From Yersinia enterocolitica subsp. enterocolitica (GTDB taxonomy: Bacteria > Pseudomonadota > Gammaproteobacteria > Enterobacterales > Enterobacteriaceae), in the NCBI RefSeq assembly GCF_901472495.1, contig NZ_LR590469.1, positions 496,001 to 560,000 on the forward strand: a stretch of DNA of 64,000 nt. Direction: 5' to 3'. Shown here in pieces: positions 34,401-43,900 of this stretch. The position numbers and the translations under genes were made by a program. Within the stretch, counting starts at the first letter, position 1, and each line of letters begins with the position of its first letter. The notes under the pieces were generated by a model. It searched no databases. It was not told the DNA's origin and saw nothing but the letters and a program-made list of their open reading frames with translations.

Positions 34401-37400
34401 GGTGGCGGCAAACAGCGTGAGCAGCGCGGCAGACGGTGTGACGCCTTGCTGCTGCCAGCGCTGTTTCACGGCCTGCCATTCTGTCTTGCCGATCGTCGAT
34501 TTGAAGGTGGTGAAGTGTGGCGTTTCCGGGCGCGTCTCAACCACCGGCAGCTCTGGCGCTAAGGGCAGTTGCGGCAGTTTTCCCTGCCAGTAATCCCAGG
34601 CATCGTGCCATGCCGATGTCTGTCGGCGCGCCTGTTCAGCCATCACATAATCACGGAAGGTAATAGCGAGCGGCGCCAGCGTTTCACCGCGCCAGACCTG
34701 CGCCAGATCGTCCATCATGACTTTAAAACTCTGCACATCGAACTGCAAAAGGTCGAGGTTCATGTGCAGGCGGTAATGGCAATCGTCGATTTCGCTGACC
34801 ACCAGCTCAAAAAGAGGCCACTGGTCGGCAGGCAAAACGCGATAGCTCATTTCATGCCGCCGTTTTTCCAGCGCGATGCGTTGTTCTTCCGGGGAAAGCG
34901 CGCGCAGATCGTCACGCTGGATGTGATACTCCGGCGTTGTCCCCAGGACTCGCTGCTGCCCGTCGGCATCAACCACCATGCGCAACATATCGTGGCGTGC
35001 GATAAGCTGGTTCCATGCTTTCTCCAGTATGGCGAGATCGAACTCATCGTGGCGTTTATCCCACTCAAACAGGACGTGACAGGCGACGCCGCCATAGCCA
35101 ATGAGGTGGGTTCGCCCCAGCCAGTAGGCGTGCTGAATGGGCGTCAAAGGGAAGGGCGCATAACGCTTGTCGGCGTCGTGCTGCAACACTTCCGGCTGCG
35201 AAGCGGCAGGCGTCGTCTCTGGCTTAGAACAGATAAGCTGCGTGAGTCCATGAGGAGACAGATCCTGCCACGCCCGTTCCGCATTGATGCGTACACCCAG
35301 GTAGTGCTGAATATCGCTACTGAGTTCAAGGAAGAGCAGCGAGTCCATGCCGAGTTGCAACAGATCCTGGTTTGGGCGCAGTGACGCCGGATCGCTCAGC
35401 CTTAGCTGAACCGCAATCCGCTTTTTCAGCCATGCTATCACCGCCGTTTCATCGCTCAGGCTGCCGTTAAAGGCGTTGTCATCAGCAGGAGGAATGACAG
35501 GCATTGCGGCTTTTTCTGTGGCGCTGATGTTAAACAGAGCCTGTTGTAACGGGGGCATTTTGTCGGTAAAAACGCGCATCGCCAGTCGCCACGGGGCGCC
35601 GCGCATCACCGCCTGTTCCAGGTGCCAGCAGCCTTCGGCATCGCTTAACGCGCCCATACCACGGCTGGCGAGCGTCGCCAGCATTTCCGGCGTGGCCGCC
35701 CGACCGCTTTCTCCCCATGCGCCCCAGGCGACAGAGAGCGTTTTCGGCGCATCAAGGGTGGAAAACTGCTGTGCCAGCCCGTCCAGGTAGCCGCAGGCCA
35801 GCGCATGGGCGCTCTGACCCGGCGCGCCGAGGGTGGCGGCAGCGGAAGAGTAGAGAATAAGATAGCGTCCGTCGTGGTTGCGCAGGGTTTGCAACAGCTG
35901 GTTTGCCGCCTGCGCTTTTACCGCAAAAACGGTGGCCAGCTGGTGGTCATCAAGCTCCTGCAAGGGCGCGTCAGCCAATACGCCAGCGGCATGAATCGCT
36001 CCGGCAATGCCGCCGTTGGCCGCCAGATCGTCAAGAACCGTGGCCAGTTGCCCGGCATCGCCCACATCACAACGGCAGACGCGCGTCTGCCCGCCCTCCA
36101 CGTCGCGTAGCCATGACTCATCCACGCGCTGCGCCAGCAGGGCGATGCGTCGCGCGCCTTTTTCTCTGAGCCAGTTCACGGCAAGGCGGCCTAATCCGCC
36201 AAACGCTCCGGTCACCAGATGCCAGCGGTTATCGCCGGTAAACACGTTTGCCGGTAATTCAGCGGCGCATCCCGTATTGAGCGCCAGTGAAGGGAGCCAG
36301 AGGGTGTTACCCCGCGCGGCGAGCCAGCGCTGTGATAGTGAGACTGCGCTCAACCCTTGATGCAGTGTTTCCCACGGGGTGTTTTCGGCGAGATCGATGG
36401 CGGCAATCAACCGTTCCGGCTGTTCGTTGGCCGCGACGCGAAGCAAGGCCCATAGCGCGTGATGGGACGCAGAGAGTGCCTCATTTTCCTCGACTCGCCA
36501 CGCGCGGCGAGTGACCACAATCAATCCGGCTGCGCTGGCGATGAGCGCTGCTATCACTTTCTCCGCTAAGGCCAGCGTATCCTCGCTCTCCTCAACAATC
36601 ATCAGTCGCGAAGAGGCGTGCGGATCGTGAATGATGCCGTATTGCGCCAGCTCGTCGCTGCGCGCAAGCGTACCGGCGCTGAAGGTAAGCGGATGGTCAA
36701 CGCTGGCGACGTTGAGGGGCGTCCAGCGCCATTGATAATGCGTCTGCGGCGCAGGAAGAGGCGCGGCGGGCGATAGCGGCAGCCACTCGCCATCAGGATG
36801 ACGGGCTTCAACGTGCATCTGACCGCGGGAAAAGGCTTCGTTTTGCCAGCTTAAGCGAACCTCCCCCAGCCACTCCGGGGCGGCGACGAGGGGCGGTTCC
36901 ACAGGCAGAGCGTCGCCATGACGCTGTGAGAGCAGACGCCAGGCCTCCTGCCAGCGGGCGTTAAACCGTTCGGGCTGACCTGCGCAATCAGACCAGTCGG
37001 CGAGATAATCACCGTTATCCGTCAGCGCCTGCCCCAACACGGGTTCTGATGGCGCGGTGAATGTTACGGCACTAACCGCCTGACCGGGCAGCGTGGCGAG
37101 AATGATATGTTCGCTCATCCCGGCGGTTGGGCTGCCATCCTGCGGTAGCCATGCCACTTTGCTGAATCCGGCGTGGCGGCACTGTTGCTGCCACTGAGCG
37201 GTGGTGAGGAATAATTCACCTTCGCGGGCGTCGAGATCCTGTAGCGGAAGAACCAGCGGGCCGAAAACGAAGTCAAACAGACGCATTGGCTGGGTGATTT
37301 CGCGCATCAGCAGGCGCCCGCCCGGCTTGAGCAGGGGGCGCAGATTATCGAGCGTGCGGCCAATATGGCGGGTGGCGTGAATCACGTTCGCCGCCACGAT

Positions 37401-40400
37401 AAGATCGTAAGACTGTGCCTGGAAACCCTGAGACTGCGCCTCTTTTTCGAGATCCAGCTCGCTATACTTCACAAAATCATAGTCGGCGAATTTCTGCTGG
37501 GCGCGGCGGGTGAACAGCGCTGAGATATCGGTGAAGTGGTACTCCAGCGCCGGAACGCCGTTGAGTTCCGGCAGCAGCCACGCGGTGGTGCCGCCGGTTC
37601 CGCCGCCAACTTCAAGAATACGCAACGACTGGCGGGGCTGACGCGTCTGGACAATGCCGCGTAATACCCCGGCGGCGATTTGGTTGAAATAGCGGCCAAA
37701 GCTGAATTCCTGATACAGCACTTCCACGCCGTCGGAGGCGCTTTGCGGGAAGATAATCGCCACCGGTTCTTCCGCGCCGCTCATCATGTCATATAACCGA
37801 TCGCCGGCACGGGCGATGGTGTCGGGAATAGCCTGAAAACCTTCACAATAACCGGCAAGTTCCGTCAGCAGTGATTCCCGCTGTTGATGTTCAATGGGGT
37901 GGGCGCGGACGTATCGCCCGTCGGTGCAGCGGTAATCGCCGTCGACCACGCAGTTATTCAGCAGGCGCTGGAGTAGCTGCTGGTAGCGGGGCAGCAGACG
38001 TCCACGGCGTATGATGGTTATGGCGTCCACGCCGTTTTCAATGGCATCGCCGGTACAGCGTTGTACCAGTTGATCGACGTAGATGGCGTGCAGTCGCGTG
38101 GCGCACTGTTTAAGCGCTTCCAGACGGGGGAGATCGAGCGCTGTCGCGGCGCGACTCGCCACCTCCAGCCCGGCAGACAGCGCTGCGTCGGCAGGTTCGC
38201 AGGCCGGGGAGACGCGCTCTTTCCAGTAACGCTCAGTATCAAACGGATAACATGGCGCAGCGATACGTTGTCCATCACCCGCCAGTAGGTCGGTCCACGG
38301 TAAGGCGACACCGGCAGCGTAAAGCTGGAGCAGGGCCTGATTGAGGACATCGCTCGCCTCTTTGTTACGCCGGGCGCTGGCTATCCAGTATGCGTTATCG
38401 CGGTATTCGCGCTGCCCGGAAGCAACCAACTGGGCATCGGGCCCCATCTCCAGAAAAACGCGGGCGCCGAGCTGATGCGCCATCTGAATACTCTGGATAA
38501 AACGCACCGGCTGGCGCATGTGTCGGCGCCAGTAATCCGCCTGGTTGAGCGTTGACTCATCAATGACGTCGGCGGTGAGCGTGGAAATAATCGGTATTTG
38601 CCCCGGCTCCGCGTGCAGCCCCGCGCAGGCGTACTGGAACCGATCGAGTATCGGTTCCAGTAAAGCGGAGTGCGCCGCGCCGGTTACGCTCAGGCGACGA
38701 TAGTTAATGTTATGCTGCGAGAGCGTGGTGCAAAATACCGCGAGACGGGCTTCCGGCCCGGAAAATACCGTATGTTGCGTACCGTTGTTGGCGGCGAGAT
38801 CCAGCTCAAACTGGCGAGCCAGCGGCATCAGCGTGTCTTCGTCTGCAAATACCGCCACCATTGCGCCGCTTGCGCACTGCTGCATCAGTGCGCCGCGTCG
38901 ACAAACCAGTGGCATGACCTGTTCAATCGTATAGTGTCCGCAGACGACGGCAGCGGCAAATTCACCGACGGAATGCCCAATGGCGAAGTCTGGCTTCAGT
39001 CCTTCAGCGTGCCAGTGCGCCGCCATCGCGATTTCAAACGCGACAATCGCCGGCTGCGCCCAGGCCATATTGTCCAGCTGCGCCGAATCGGGGTTAAACA
39101 TCGCTTCGCGCAGTGACGGCGTGAGCATTTCGCTACAGGCGGAAAAACAGCGATCCAGCATGTCGGCAAACGCCGTTGAGTGCTGGTACATCGTTTGACC
39201 CATAGTGCGCCAGTGCGAGCCCTGGCCGGTAAACAGCCACACCTGCTTGCCGCTGGCGCCGTGGCCGCTATAAACCAGCGCCCCCGATTTCTCACCGGCC
39301 CAGTCGCTGAGCGCCGCGGCGGTTTCACGGTTTAATGGCGCCGCCAGGCGAAAGGGAAGATCGAGACGGCGCGCGTGCAGGGCCGTGAAGGCCAGATCGC
39401 TGGCATCCGTATTCTCTCTCAGCGCCCCGGCATAATCCGTCGCCAGCCGCCGCAACGCGCTGTCGCTGGCGGCGCTGAGCAGCAGCGCGGTACTTTTTCT
39501 GCTGCTATCCGTATTGGGGAGGCGCGCGTTGAGCGCGTCGGGCAGCGAGGCGACGATCATATGGCAGTTGGTGCCGCCAATACCAAAGGAGGAGACGCCC
39601 GCATAGCGCATTTCATCCTGCCACGCCTGCGCCGACACCGGTATGGTAAAGGGACTCTCTTCAAGTTTCAGCGCCGGGTTGGGGGTATGAAAATTCAGTA
39701 AGGGTGGAATTTGCCCGCGGCTGACTGCCAGAACGGTTTTCAGCAGTCCGGCAATGCCCGCTGCGGTATCCAGATGGCCCATATTACTTTTCACGGAACC
39801 GAGCGCACAGCGCTGATCCTGCGGGCGAGGCGCATAGACGTTGCGTAACGCTTCAATTTCAATCGCGTCGCCCAGCGGTGTGCCGGTGCCGTGGGTTTCA
39901 ATGTAACCTACCTGCCTGTCGTCGATGGCCGCCAGCATTAACGCCTCTTCGATGACTGCCTGTTGCCCTGCGACGGAAGGGGCGGTATAGCCGACCTTTC
40001 TGTTGCCGTCGTTGTTGACCGCGCTGGAGAGGATCACCGAGATAATCGGATCGCCTGACAGCAGCGCGTCTCTCAGGCGACGCAGTACCACGCAGCCGAG
40101 ACCGTTACCGGCCCAGGTGCCCTCAGCCGAGGCGTCAAAAGGACGACAGTGACCATCGGGAGAGAAAATCATTCCGGGCTGGTAGCGGTAGCCCGCCTGC
40201 TGGGGGAAAGAGAGCGCCACGCCGCCGGCAACCGCCATATCGGATTCGCCTGCGCGCAGGCTTTCACAGGCCAGATGCACGGCAACCAGCGAACTGGAGC
40301 AGGCGGTCTGTACCGATAACGCTGGGCCGTGCAGGTTGAGTTTGTACGCGGCGCGGGTGGCAATATAGTCTTTATCATTGCCCATCAGAGATTGCAGACC

Positions 40401-40892
40401 TTTTACCTGCGCGACTTCTGTCACGTTCAATGCTTCGCGACCGGGGTAGGTACTCATCCGGGAAGAGGCGAAAACGCCGGTCTTATGGGGGACGGCGCCG
40501 GGGGCATAACCGGCATGTTCCAGCGCATGCCAGACCGCCTGCAAAAACAGGCGCTGCTGCGGGTCCATCGATTCCGCTTCCTGTCGCGAATAGCCAAACA
40601 GGGTGGCGTCGAAGCAGTCGGCGTTGTCTAACACCGTACCGATATTGACATAATGAGGATCGTCAATGATGGCGGCATCCAGACCGACGGCCAGAAGTTC
40701 TTCGCGCGTAAAGCGTCGGCTGCATTCACGACCTTCCAGCAGATTTTGCCAGAACGTTTCGCCATCCGGCGATTCAGGAAAATGGCAGGCGTAGCCGATA
40801 ACCGCGACAGGTTCGCAGTCCGGGTAGTGTTGAGCGATCGATGCATCAATGGAATCTGCTGTCGGCGCAGAAGAGAAGCGCAAGTTATCCAT
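31407..40892 (-). CDS. irp1: HMWP1, yersiniabactin polyketide/nonribosomal peptide synthetase
   Basis: A 3161-residue megasynthase. Domains in order: ketosynthase (VQTACSSSL, Cys198), acyltransferase (GHSVGEFAA, ~residue 640), methyltransferase (LEVGGGTGG, ~1100), ketoreductase (VTGAFGGLGR, ~1560), carrier (LGMDSLLFLE, ~1820), cyclisation domain (~1900-2330), second methyltransferase (LEVGAGTAA, ~2600), carrier (FFELGGDSLMATRM, ~2850) and thioesterase (LAGWSYGAF, ~3000). It extends the HMWP2 product with malonate, adds the last thiazoline from cysteine, methylates, and releases yersiniabactin. It follows irp2 after 87 bp and its stop overlaps ybtU. No break is seen in this very long frame. 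Confidence 0.97.
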   Translation of the reverse strand: MDNLRFSSAPTADSIDASIAQHYPDCEPVAVIGYACHFPESPDGETFWQNLLEGRECSRRFTREELLAVGLDAAIIDDPHYVNIGTVLDNADCFDATLFGYSRQEAESMDPQQRLFLQAVWHALEHAGYAPGAVPHKTGVFASSRMSTYPGREALNVTEVAQVKGLQSLMGNDKDYIATRAAYKLNLHGPALSVQTACSSSLVAVHLACESLRAGESDMAVAGGVALSFPQQAGYRYQPGMIFSPDGHCRPFDASAEGTWAGNGLGCVVLRRLRDALLSGDPIISVILSSAVNNDGNRKVGYTAPSVAGQQAVIEEALMLAAIDDRQVGYIETHGTGTPLGDAIEIEALRNVYAPRPQDQRCALGSVKSNMGHLDTAAGIAGLLKTVLAVSRGQIPPLLNFHTPNPALKLEESPFTIPVSAQAWQDEMRYAGVSSFGIGGTNCHMIVASLPDALNARLPNTDSSRKSTALLLSAASDSALRRLATDYAGALRENTDASDLAFTALHARRLDLPFRLAAPLNRETAAALSDWAGEKSGALVYSGHGASGKQVWLFTGQGSHWRTMGQTMYQHSTAFADMLDRCFSACSEMLTPSLREAMFNPDSAQLDNMAWAQPAIVAFEIAMAAHWHAEGLKPDFAIGHSVGEFAAAVVCGHYTIEQVMPLVCRRGALMQQCASGAMVAVFADEDTLMPLARQFELDLAANNGTQHTVFSGPEARLAVFCTTLSQHNINYRRLSVTGAAHSALLEPILDRFQYACAGLHAEPGQIPIISTLTADVIDESTLNQADYWRRHMRQPVRFIQSIQMAHQLGARVFLEMGPDAQLVASGQREYRDNAYWIASARRNKEASDVLNQALLQLYAAGVALPWTDLLAGDGQRIAAPCYPFDTERYWKERVSPACEPADAALSAGLEVASRAATALDLPRLEALKQCATRLHAIYVDQLVQRCTGDAIENGVDAITIIRRGRLLPRYQQLLQRLLNNCVVDGDYRCTDGRYVRAHPIEHQQRESLLTELAGYCEGFQAIPDTIARAGDRLYDMMSGAEEPVAIIFPQSASDGVEVLYQEFSFGRYFNQIAAGVLRGIVQTRQPRQSLRILEVGGGTGGTTAWLLPELNGVPALEYHFTDISALFTRRAQQKFADYDFVKYSELDLEKEAQSQGFQAQSYDLIVAANVIHATRHIGRTLDNLRPLLKPGGRLLMREITQPMRLFDFVFGPLVLPLQDLDAREGELFLTTAQWQQQCRHAGFSKVAWLPQDGSPTAGMSEHIILATLPGQAVSAVTFTAPSEPVLGQALTDNGDYLADWSDCAGQPERFNARWQEAWRLLSQRHGDALPVEPPLVAAPEWLGEVRLSWQNEAFSRGQMHVEARHPDGEWLPLSPAAPLPAPQTHYQWRWTPLNVASVDHPLTFSAGTLARSDELAQYGIIHDPHASSRLMIVEESEDTLALAEKVIAALIASAAGLIVVTRRAWRVEENEALSASHHALWALLRVAANEQPERLIAAIDLAENTPWETLHQGLSAVSLSQRWLAARGNTLWLPSLALNTGCAAELPANVFTGDNRWHLVTGAFGGLGRLAVNWLREKGARRIALLAQRVDESWLRDVEGGQTRVCRCDVGDAGQLATVLDDLAANGGIAGAIHAAGVLADAPLQELDDHQLATVFAVKAQAANQLLQTLRNHDGRYLILYSSAAATLGAPGQSAHALACGYLDGLAQQFSTLDAPKTLSVAWGAWGESGRAATPEMLATLASRGMGALSDAEGCWHLEQAVMRGAPWRLAMRVFTDKMPPLQQALFNISATEKAAMPVIPPADDNAFNGSLSDETAVIAWLKKRIAVQLRLSDPASLRPNQDLLQLGMDSLLFLELSSDIQHYLGVRINAERAWQDLSPHGLTQLICSKPETTPAASQPEVLQHDADKRYAPFPLTPIQHAYWLGRTHLIGYGGVACHVLFEWDKRHDEFDLAILEKAWNQLIARHDMLRMVVDADGQQRVLGTTPEYHIQRDDLRALSPEEQRIALEKRRHEMSYRVLPADQWPLFELVVSEIDDCHYRLHMNLDLLQFDVQSFKVMMDDLAQVWRGETLAPLAITFRDYVMAEQARRQTSAWHDAWDYWQGKLPQLPLAPELPVVETRPETPHFTTFKSTIGKTEWQAVKQRWQQQGVTPSAALLTLFAATLERWSRTTAFTLNLTFFNRQPIHPQINQLIGDFTSVTLVDFNFSTLVTLQEQMQQTQQRLWQNMAHSEMNGVEVIRELGRLRGSQRQPLMPVVFTSMLGMTLEGMTIDQAMSHLFGEPCYVFTQTPQVWLDHQVMESDGELMFSWYCMDNVLEPGAAEAMFNDYCAILQAVIAAPESLKTLASGIAGHIPRRRWPLNAQADYDLRDIEQATLEYPGIRQARAEITEQGALTLDIVMADDPSPSAATPDEHELTQLALSLPEQAQLDELEATWRWLEARALQGIAATLNRHGLFTTPEIAHRFSAIVQALSAQASHQRLLRQWLQCLTERAWLIREGESWRCRVPLSEIPEPQEACPPSQWSQALAQYLETCIARHDALFSGQCSPLELLFNEQHRVTDALYRDNPASACLNRYTAQIAALCGAERILEVGAGTAATTAPVLKATRNTRKSYHFTDVSAQFLNDARARFHDESRVSYALFDINQPLDFTAHPEAGYDLIVAVNVLHDASHVVQTLRRLKLLLKAGGRLLIVEATERNSVFQLASVGFIEGLSGYRDFRRRDEKPMLTRSAWQEVLVQAGFANELAWPAQESSPLRQHLLVAHSPGVNRPDKEALSRYLQQRFGTGLPVLQIRQREALFTPLHAPSDALIEPAKPTPVAGGNPALEKQVAELWQSLLSRPVARHHDFFELGGDSLMATRMVAQLNRRGIARANLQDLFSHSTLSDFCAHLQAATSGEDNPIPLCQGDGDETLFVFHASDGDISAWLPLASALNRRVFGLQAKSPQRFATLDQMIDEYVGCIRRQQPHGPYVLAGWSYGAFLAAGAAQRLYAKGEQVRIALIDPVCRQDFCCENRAALLRLLAEGQTPLALPEHFDQQTPDSQLADFISLAKTAGMVSQNLTLQAAETWLDNIAHLLRLLTEHTPGENVPVPCLMVYAAGRPARWTPAETEWQGWINNADDAVIEASHWQIMMEAPHVQVCAQHITRWLCATSTQPENTL

Positions 40893-40979
40893 AATCGGTC
40901 CCGTTTCCTAAGATTCACAAAGTCAATGGAACGCCATGCGTTCGCGATGGCGTTCCGGGGAAAATCAGTTTGCTTCGCG

Positions 40980-43900
40980 CTATATCCGCCGCTGACGACG
41001 GCGAACAGGGCGAGGACGTTTTGTTTTCTCCACCGTGGCGACGCCGGCCAGATAATCGGCCAGGGCAACAGGAGAAGGGTGGGTGAAGAGGTCAAGCAAC
41101 GTCAGGGTGGAAAATTCGTGACGTTGTAACAAAACGTGCAGTTGCACCAGATTCAGCGATGTTGCACCCGCCTCAAAGAAGTTTTCTGCGGGTGTGACAG
41201 ACTCGCCAACCACCTCGCGGAAGGCGTCGCAAATCAGGCTGACGGTGCTCTCGTCCGCCGCAATGTGTGGCTGAGAGTGCTCAGGGCATACGCGCGGTGG
41301 GCGCTCTGCGCATTGCCCTGCGTGTTTTACGGGAGGCACCAGCGCGGCGAGCGGCAGTTGCCAGCTGCTTTCATCCTCGGCCATTCGGTTTAGCAATGCG
41401 CAATACTGTTCAAACTGGCGCTCCACCTGCCCGGCAGGAAACAGCGCGGCGACAAAATCCCAGTTAAAGCGCAGTTCGCCTTCGGATTCATAAACCTGGT
41501 GATCGAGCCAGACCTGCGGCGTCTGGGAGATGCCCCAGACCGGCTTGAGCAGATTACGCCGGGCGAGGAAGTTATCCTGCTCAAAGCCCAGCGCGCTGGT
41601 AAAGACGACGGGCATCGGAACGGCAGGCACGTTTTGCCGTTGCGCCAGTTGACGCATCACGCGGATGGCTGACACATCGCGGTGGTTGAGGTTCTGGCTC
41701 AGCCGCTGCTGTAGTGACTGCGCGCTGTGCAGCCAGCTTTCGCCGGGGTGCCAGCTCAGCAACATCAGCGAAGTGAAATCGCCCAGAATCTGGTTGATTT
41801 GCGGGTGCAGCGGTCGCCTGTCGAAAAGCGTAAGGTTAAGCGTGAACTCAGGCTGCGCACTCCATGCAGAGAGAACCGTTGACCACACCGACAACAGCAC
41901 GGCCGACGGGGTGAGATGGGCGTCAGCCGCCCGTTTTTTCAGCCGATGCCAGCGCGTGCTGTCCAGCGCGCCGTTCAGGCGGGCGAAGCGCGGTGTTTCA
42001 ACCTCCTGAGGCAAGCAGCGCAGCGGCAACGCTGGCGCCGGAGGAATATCATCAAGCTGCGCCTGCCACCATGCCAGAGAATCTGGATTGGGCGACTGTA
42101 GCGAGGGCTGTTGCAGATAATCCCTGAAGGTGACGGGCAGCGGCGGAAGCAGCTGTTGCGGGTAGCGGTAGCCGTGCTCCAGCTCCGCCAGCAGGATCTG
42201 CATGCTCAGGCCGTCAAGCAACAGGTTATCCAGACACAGCCACAGGCGGGCGGGCATCCCGTCCACGTATCCGACCTGGAGATCGAATACCGGCCACACT
42301 TCGGGGTTGAGTACCTGATGCGCCAGTTTTTCGCGTACCCGCAACGCCTCTTCAGGCGTATGAAGGGTGTGTGTGGGTATCACCCAGGGGGGGCGTCTGT
42401 TCGAGCACCTGTTGCTGTCCATCAAGCACGACGGCGCGTAGCATATCGTGGCGGGCGATTAATCGGTTCCAGACCGTCTCCAGCCGGGTGAGGTCCAGAT
42501 CGGCAATTTCAAATTCAACAAAGAAATGTGAGCCGACGCCGCCCAGGGTAAAGCCCGGCTGACGCCCCACCAGGTAAGCCTGCTGCACGTCGGTAAGCGC
42601 AAAGGGCTGGTAGCGTTCTTCAGGAGAGTGGACGAATGGTTGTTCGACCGGGACGTCGATTTTACGCAGCGTGGCGGCAAAATCCGCCAGCCGGGGATGA
42701 TTAAACAGGTCGCTTAATTGCGCTTCATAACCTGCCTGATGAAGTTGCCCGGTCAGACGGGTCGCCAGCAGGCTATCGCCGCCTTGCTGGAAGAAGTCGG
42801 TTTCTCTGGTGACATTGCCAGTCGATAAGAGTTGCTGCCAGAGGGCGGCAACCTGTTTTTCAATGTCGCCCTGGGGTAAATCCGCTTCGGCCTGGTTTTC
42901 CGCTTTAGGGGTATGACGACGCTTCAGCGCCTGGTAGTCAATTTTCCCGTTAGCCGTCAGCGGTAAGGCGTCGAGGAAGACGATCCGTTGCGGCACCATC
43001 CACCCCGGCAGACGCCCGGCGAGGGCGGCCTGAAGTTGACGGGGATCGCGGCGCACCTGCCTGTCAGGACATTGTACGAGGAAGCGTTGTAACCCCGCGA
43101 CCTCATCGCTATGCTGACAGTTGAAGGCGGCCGCGCTAAATAATGCCGCCCAGTCGGCGCTGTTATGCAGCAAGGCCTCCGGCTGCCCATTGGTTAACAG
43201 GAGCGTGCTGAGCAGGGCGGACGGCGTTAACTGGCGAAACTCCATCACGTAGAGCAGCGCGCCGGGAACGGCAAGCTGTTGTAATGTCGCAAGGAGCCCG
43301 GGATCTTCCGGCAGCAGACGATGCAGGGCGTTATTAAGCCAGATAATGTCCCCCGAGTGAGCGTGCGCCGCCAGCGTGTCTGCATTCCAGGGGGACAGAC
43401 GGGCACCAGGCCAGGAGGCGAGCCTCTGCCGGGCGCTCAGTAGCATCTCCTGGCTCTGCTCAAGCCCGACATACTCAATCTGTCCGGCGTTGAGCTGTGC
43501 CAACAGCGATTCTGCGGCGCGGCCGGTGCGGGTTCCCACCTCAAGCAGGCGTACCGGGCGCTGTAAGCGCTGTGCAAGCTGTTGGCAAATTGTCGCCAGT
43601 TCCTGAATATACGGGGCGCTGGCCGGATGGTTAAAGGCCAGGCTTTCCGGCGACCACTGCGCGTCGTTCAGTAACGACAGTTCGTTACGGGCACCGCGAA
43701 GAATTTGCGATAACGTTAAATCATGTCCGCTGAAGTGCGGGTGCTCATCCTCGCGTTCTTCACCAGCGCAGACCTGATAACCTTCAGCAGCGGGCTTCAG
43801 TCGCCGTTGCGTCACCAGAAATGCTAACCAGCGTTCCACCACGGCCTGCCAGCGCGGCTGGATAGCGAGTGAATTCATCAGGGGGATAGGATCGGCGCCA

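Noticed and set aside
40980..42425. The 481-residue frame as a separate gene.
   Set aside because: It continues HMWP2 exactly after a one-base shift in a 7-G tract and has no proper start; it is the 3' part of irp2.
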